A stretch of DNA of 9,083 nucleotides from Calditrichota bacterium (GTDB lineage Bacteria; Calditrichota; Calditrichia; RBG-13-44-9; J075), in assembly GCA_003695285.1 (NCBI GenBank), contig RFIL01000342.1:1-9083 (forward strand). Reading direction: 5' to 3'. The notes under the pieces are model-generated. The model did not search any database. It was not told where the DNA came from and worked only from the letters and a program-made list of their open reading frames with translations. The translations under genes and the position numbers were made by a program. This document shows, one piece after another, positions 7,235-9,083 of the stretch. Numbering within the stretch: position 1 is the first letter of the stretch; every line of letters starts with the position of its first letter.

Positions 7235-7624
7235 ATGGACATAACATGGAAATATGTTGAACCTCTTGACAAAGAGTTGCTCTTGAAAATTGAGAAGTAT
7301 TTCAAGGTTAAATTGCCAGAAGACTATAAAAGTGCGCTTGAAAGCTGCAACAAAGGCAAACCGGATAAGGATTGTTTTAATATTGAAACTGGAAGAGAAT
7401 GTGTTTTAGATTATCTGATTGATCTGAAGGATGTTGTAAAAACTTCCGAAGCAATAAAGCGACCGGATATAATCCCTATCGGCTATGACCCATTCGGGAA
7501 TGTTATCGGTTTCAAAATAGATATAAATGGGAAAATTGAATCGCTGGTATTTTGGGACCATGAAACTAAATCCGAAGCTAATATAGCAAAGACTTTTACT
7601 GAGTTTTTGAAAAAACTGCATTGA
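7235..7624 (+). CDS. SUKH (SMI1/KNR4) family immunity protein
   Basis: 129 aa. It has the SMI1/KNR4 layout: an N-terminal helix leading to VKLPEDY at 25-31, then the central IPIGYDPFGNVIGF at 80-93 and FWDHE at 106-110, and a C-terminal helix ending FTEFLKKLH. SUKH proteins bind and block nuclease toxins, and WHH nucleases are among their classic partners, so this most likely protects the cell from the product of the preceding gene. I chose the ATG at 7235, which has AAGGGA at 7219-7224 (10 nt). The frame is open back to an ATG at 7061, but those 58 residues overlap the toxin's catalytic region in another frame and are not SUKH-like. It is separated from the toxin by 34 nt and is the last gene of the operon. 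Confidence 0.88.
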   Translation: MDITWKYVEPLDKELLLKIEKYFKVKLPEDYKSALESCNKGKPDKDCFNIETGRECVLDYLIDLKDVVKTSEAIKRPDIIPIGYDPFGNVIGFKIDINGKIESLVFWDHETKSEANIAKTFTEFLKKLH

Positions 7625-7796
7625 ACCGAAGCTGTCTAAGTTTCAACAAACAGTATAGTAAGATCATCAGGAGTATTCAGGTAGTTAGATGCCGAGTTTT
7701 TCGGTCATTGTACGGATTATTTACTTCAAAAATAACTATTCAAGTACATAGGCTGTAGCCATTTAAAAAAGTAAAGGGGTGAAGTGTAATTTCGTT

Positions 7797-7865
7797 TGCC
7801 ATGCCTGCGAGAACAGGCATCCAGAACCTCCTGAAACTGATGGATTCCCAATTTCTCGGAAATGA
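7797..7865. repeat. degenerate MITE-like inverted-repeat element
   Basis: The left end holds a 7-bp hairpin, ATGCCTG (7801-7807) and CAGGCAT (7814-7820), followed by CCAGAA. The right end, 7842-7865, reads GGATTCCC then a short loop then CGGAAATGA. The two ends are imperfect inverted copies of each other. This resembles, in decayed form, the widespread bacterial element whose ends read roughly GTCATTCCCGCG...GCGGGAATCCAG and the reverse. It lies in the 370-bp gap after the immunity gene, in which I see no gene and no clear terminator. Confidence 0.5.
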
Positions 7866-7992
7866 TTCGAAAGGGAGAATCCGCATAAAACACTATTAGT
7901 CGTAAAAATAAGTTATGGATACTATCCACAAATCCCCCCGGAGTATGGAAGCCTCACCAAATACAGTTATTCGGTTAAAGACCAACTCTTAA

Positions 7993-8385
7993 TTGGAAAC
8001 CAGAGTAGTAACCGTATACGACTACGGTATAAAAATAGCCGATGGCCACATTGTTGCCTACCAAGTGATTTCTAAGATCATCACATCGGATGCTCTCGTG
8101 GTTCATAATCTCAAGGAGGCAGTTCCTCGGGTTTCAGGAATGGAGAGTGAAGGACGATATGTGCTGAACTTTGAAGTGGTTCAACTACCGATGAGGGTAC
8201 CCGAATATCCGATCAACGTATTGCAAGAGGTCAACTATACCTTTAATAAGGCCTTTTTAGAGGGGCATGTGTATTTACTCCTTCTCTTCCGGGGAAATAT
8301 CAACTCCGATCTGCTATTTGTAACGGCAGGTTTAAAGGTGGATTGGAACAATGTTGAAATAAAGGGCAGAACTACCAGAGTTTAG
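7993..8385 (+). CDS. hypothetical protein, possibly a broken gene
   Basis: 130 codons from a TTG at 7993 to a TAG at 8385. I do not recognise the family. The translation looks like a real protein: mixed hydrophobic and polar, rich in predicted beta strands, with few rare-looking residues, ending in KVDWNNVEIKGRTTRV. Base composition is more balanced than in the operon. The start is weak: no Shine-Dalgarno site precedes the TTG, and the codon just before it (7990-7992) is TAA. The same frame is open upstream from an ATG at 7915 (MDTIHKSPRSMEA...), so the gene may originally have begun there and now carry a nonsense codon. It is on the same strand as the operon but about 370 bp away, and I see no functional link. 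Confidence 0.45.
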   Translation: METRVVTVYDYGIKIADGHIVAYQVISKIITSDALVVHNLKEAVPRVSGMESEGRYVLNFEVVQLPMRVPEYPINVLQEVNYTFNKAFLEGHVYLLLLFRGNINSDLLFVTAGLKVDWNNVEIKGRTTRV

Positions 8386-8450
8386 TCCCTGTTAGTATCT
8401 TTATTTCCAAATTCTGCCATTCTGTGGCAAAAATATAAATCCGAGTTCTA

Positions 8451-8583
8451 CCTCTGTCATCCTGAGCCTTCGATGTGAGTTCAGTCGAGCGCTTGTTGAA
8501 GGGGGACAGGGGCGAGGTGTCATGCTTCGATCCCGCTCAGCGGTAAACACCGCCCGTTATTTTGGGTTCCCCGATGAATCGGG
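8451..8583. repeat. REP-like hairpin repeat, copy 2, with adjacent palindromes
   Basis: Arms 8451-8463 (CCTCTGTCATCCT) and 8500-8512 (AGGGGGACAGGGG) pair at 12 of 13 positions, counting two G-U pairs, around a loop beginning GAGCCTTCGA. The loop start and arm cores match copy 1 at 425-453. GTCATGCTTCGA follows at 8519-8530, matching 471-482 with one mismatch. Two further small hairpins lie at 8540-8553 (GCGGT/ACCGC) and 8570-8583 (CCCGAT/ATCGGG). The gap 8386-8646 has no gene that I can support. Confidence 0.6.
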
Positions 8584-8646
8584 AGCTTTGAATGGCTTTG
8601 CCAGGTTAGATATAGGCTATCGATTTTTGGAAGTAGATAGCTTTCC

Positions 8647-9083
8647 CTACTCCGCATACATCTCCTCAATCAAATCCTGATATCGGGCCATGATCACGCT
8701 CTTTTTGAGCTTCATCGTGGGGGTGATCAGGCCGTTGTTGATGGTGAACTCCGGCACGATGCGCACTTTCTTGATCGTCTCGTAGCGGGGAAGCTGTTTG
8801 TTCTTCTCCTCAATCTCGGCGTTGATCAGGGCAATGATTTTCTCATGCTGAATCAGGTCATTGAAATCGTTGTAGGGGATGTTGTTTTGATCGGCATATT
8901 CTTTGATGTTCTCCGGATCCAGGGTAACCAGAGCGGTAAGATATTTCCGGCGGTCGCCGATGACACATACCTGATTGATGTATCTGGAAGTGGCGATTAA
9001 CCCCTCGATGGGAGCGGGAGCAATGTTCTTCCCCCCGGCGGTGATGATCAATTCCTTCTTCCGCCCGGTGATTCGCAGGAACC
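8647..9083 (-). CDS. long-chain acyl-CoA synthetase (AMP-forming), C-terminal part
   Basis: 144 residues are visible before the TAG at 8649-8647; the start lies beyond the window. The visible part opens with FLRITGRKKELIITAGGK followed by NIAPAPIE, the hinge motif that joins the two domains of AMP-forming acyl-CoA synthetases and leads into the mobile C-terminal domain. Near the end, NGLITPTMKLKK contains the conserved lysine used in adenylate formation. The order VCVIGDRRKYLTALV and the ending RYQDLIEEMYAE resemble the FadD15-type long-chain family. The enzyme activates fatty acids with ATP and CoA for beta-oxidation or lipid synthesis. Its base composition is visibly richer in G+C than the operon, consistent with a native chromosomal gene. 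Confidence 0.9.
   Translation of the reverse strand, partial: FLRITGRKKELIITAGGKNIAPAPIEGLIATSRYINQVCVIGDRRKYLTALVTLDPENIKEYADQNNIPYNDFNDLIQHEKIIALINAEIEEKNKQLPRYETIKKVRIVPEFTINNGLITPTMKLKKSVIMARYQDLIEEMYAE

Noticed and set aside
7692..7704. CCGA/TCGG hairpin after the operon as a terminator
   Set aside because: The stem is 4 bp with the T-run inside the loop, and it lies about 70 nt past the last stop; too weak to call.
8616..8641. GCTATC/GATAGC inverted repeat just past the acyl-CoA synthetase stop, as a terminator
   Set aside because: The stem is only 6 bp, the loop is 14 nt, and no T-run follows on the minus strand.

Overview
The window is a bacterial chromosome segment. A compact, AT-rich accessory operon on the plus strand sits between two housekeeping genes on the minus strand. 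At the left edge are the first 16 codons of a probable DNA primase gene (dnaG). At the right edge is the C-terminal part of a long-chain acyl-CoA synthetase (FadD15 type). These two fragments, and the many short hairpin and heptamer repeats between genes, suggest a Gram-negative bacterium of the FCB/candidate-phylum kind. That placement is a guess from style, not a phylogenetic result.

Positions 49-845 are non-coding and repeat-rich. They hold four clusters of degenerate 7-bp tandem repeats (121-260), two structured palindromic repeats (425-453 and 467-529), a 10-bp stem-loop (671-703) and a likely promoter (740-769). An imperfect 28-bp dyad (766-793) lies where transcription would start. Positions 846-7624 carry five tightly packed genes: a dynamin-like GTPase (652 aa), a 240-aa helical partner with two hydrophobic segments (a probable membrane-binding half of a split dynamin), a 1036-aa HerA/FtsK-type ATPase, a 194-aa WHH-type HNH/Endo VII nuclease toxin, and a 129-aa SUKH (SMI1/KNR4) immunity protein. 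The first four genes overlap or abut within 16 nt, each with a good Shine-Dalgarno site. The immunity gene follows 34 nt after the toxin.

The operon is the main point of interest. A nuclease fold normally found at the tip of large secreted polymorphic toxins appears here as a small free protein with its immunity gene, in one transcription unit with a membrane-remodelling GTPase pair and a pumping ATPase. I infer one of two roles. It may be a toxin-release system, with the ATPase loading the nuclease and the dynamin pair acting on the membrane, by analogy with LeoABC of enterotoxigenic E. coli. Or it may be an anti-phage/abortive system in which the nuclease is the effector and SUKH keeps it silent. 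The sequence does not decide between them.

Positions 7625-8646 hold a degenerate inverted-repeat element (7797-7865), an unrecognised 130-codon reading frame with a possible nonsense codon at its 5' end (7993-8385, possibly from 7915), and a second copy of the composite repeat seen upstream of the operon (8451-8530). The two copies lie in the same orientation on either side of the operon.
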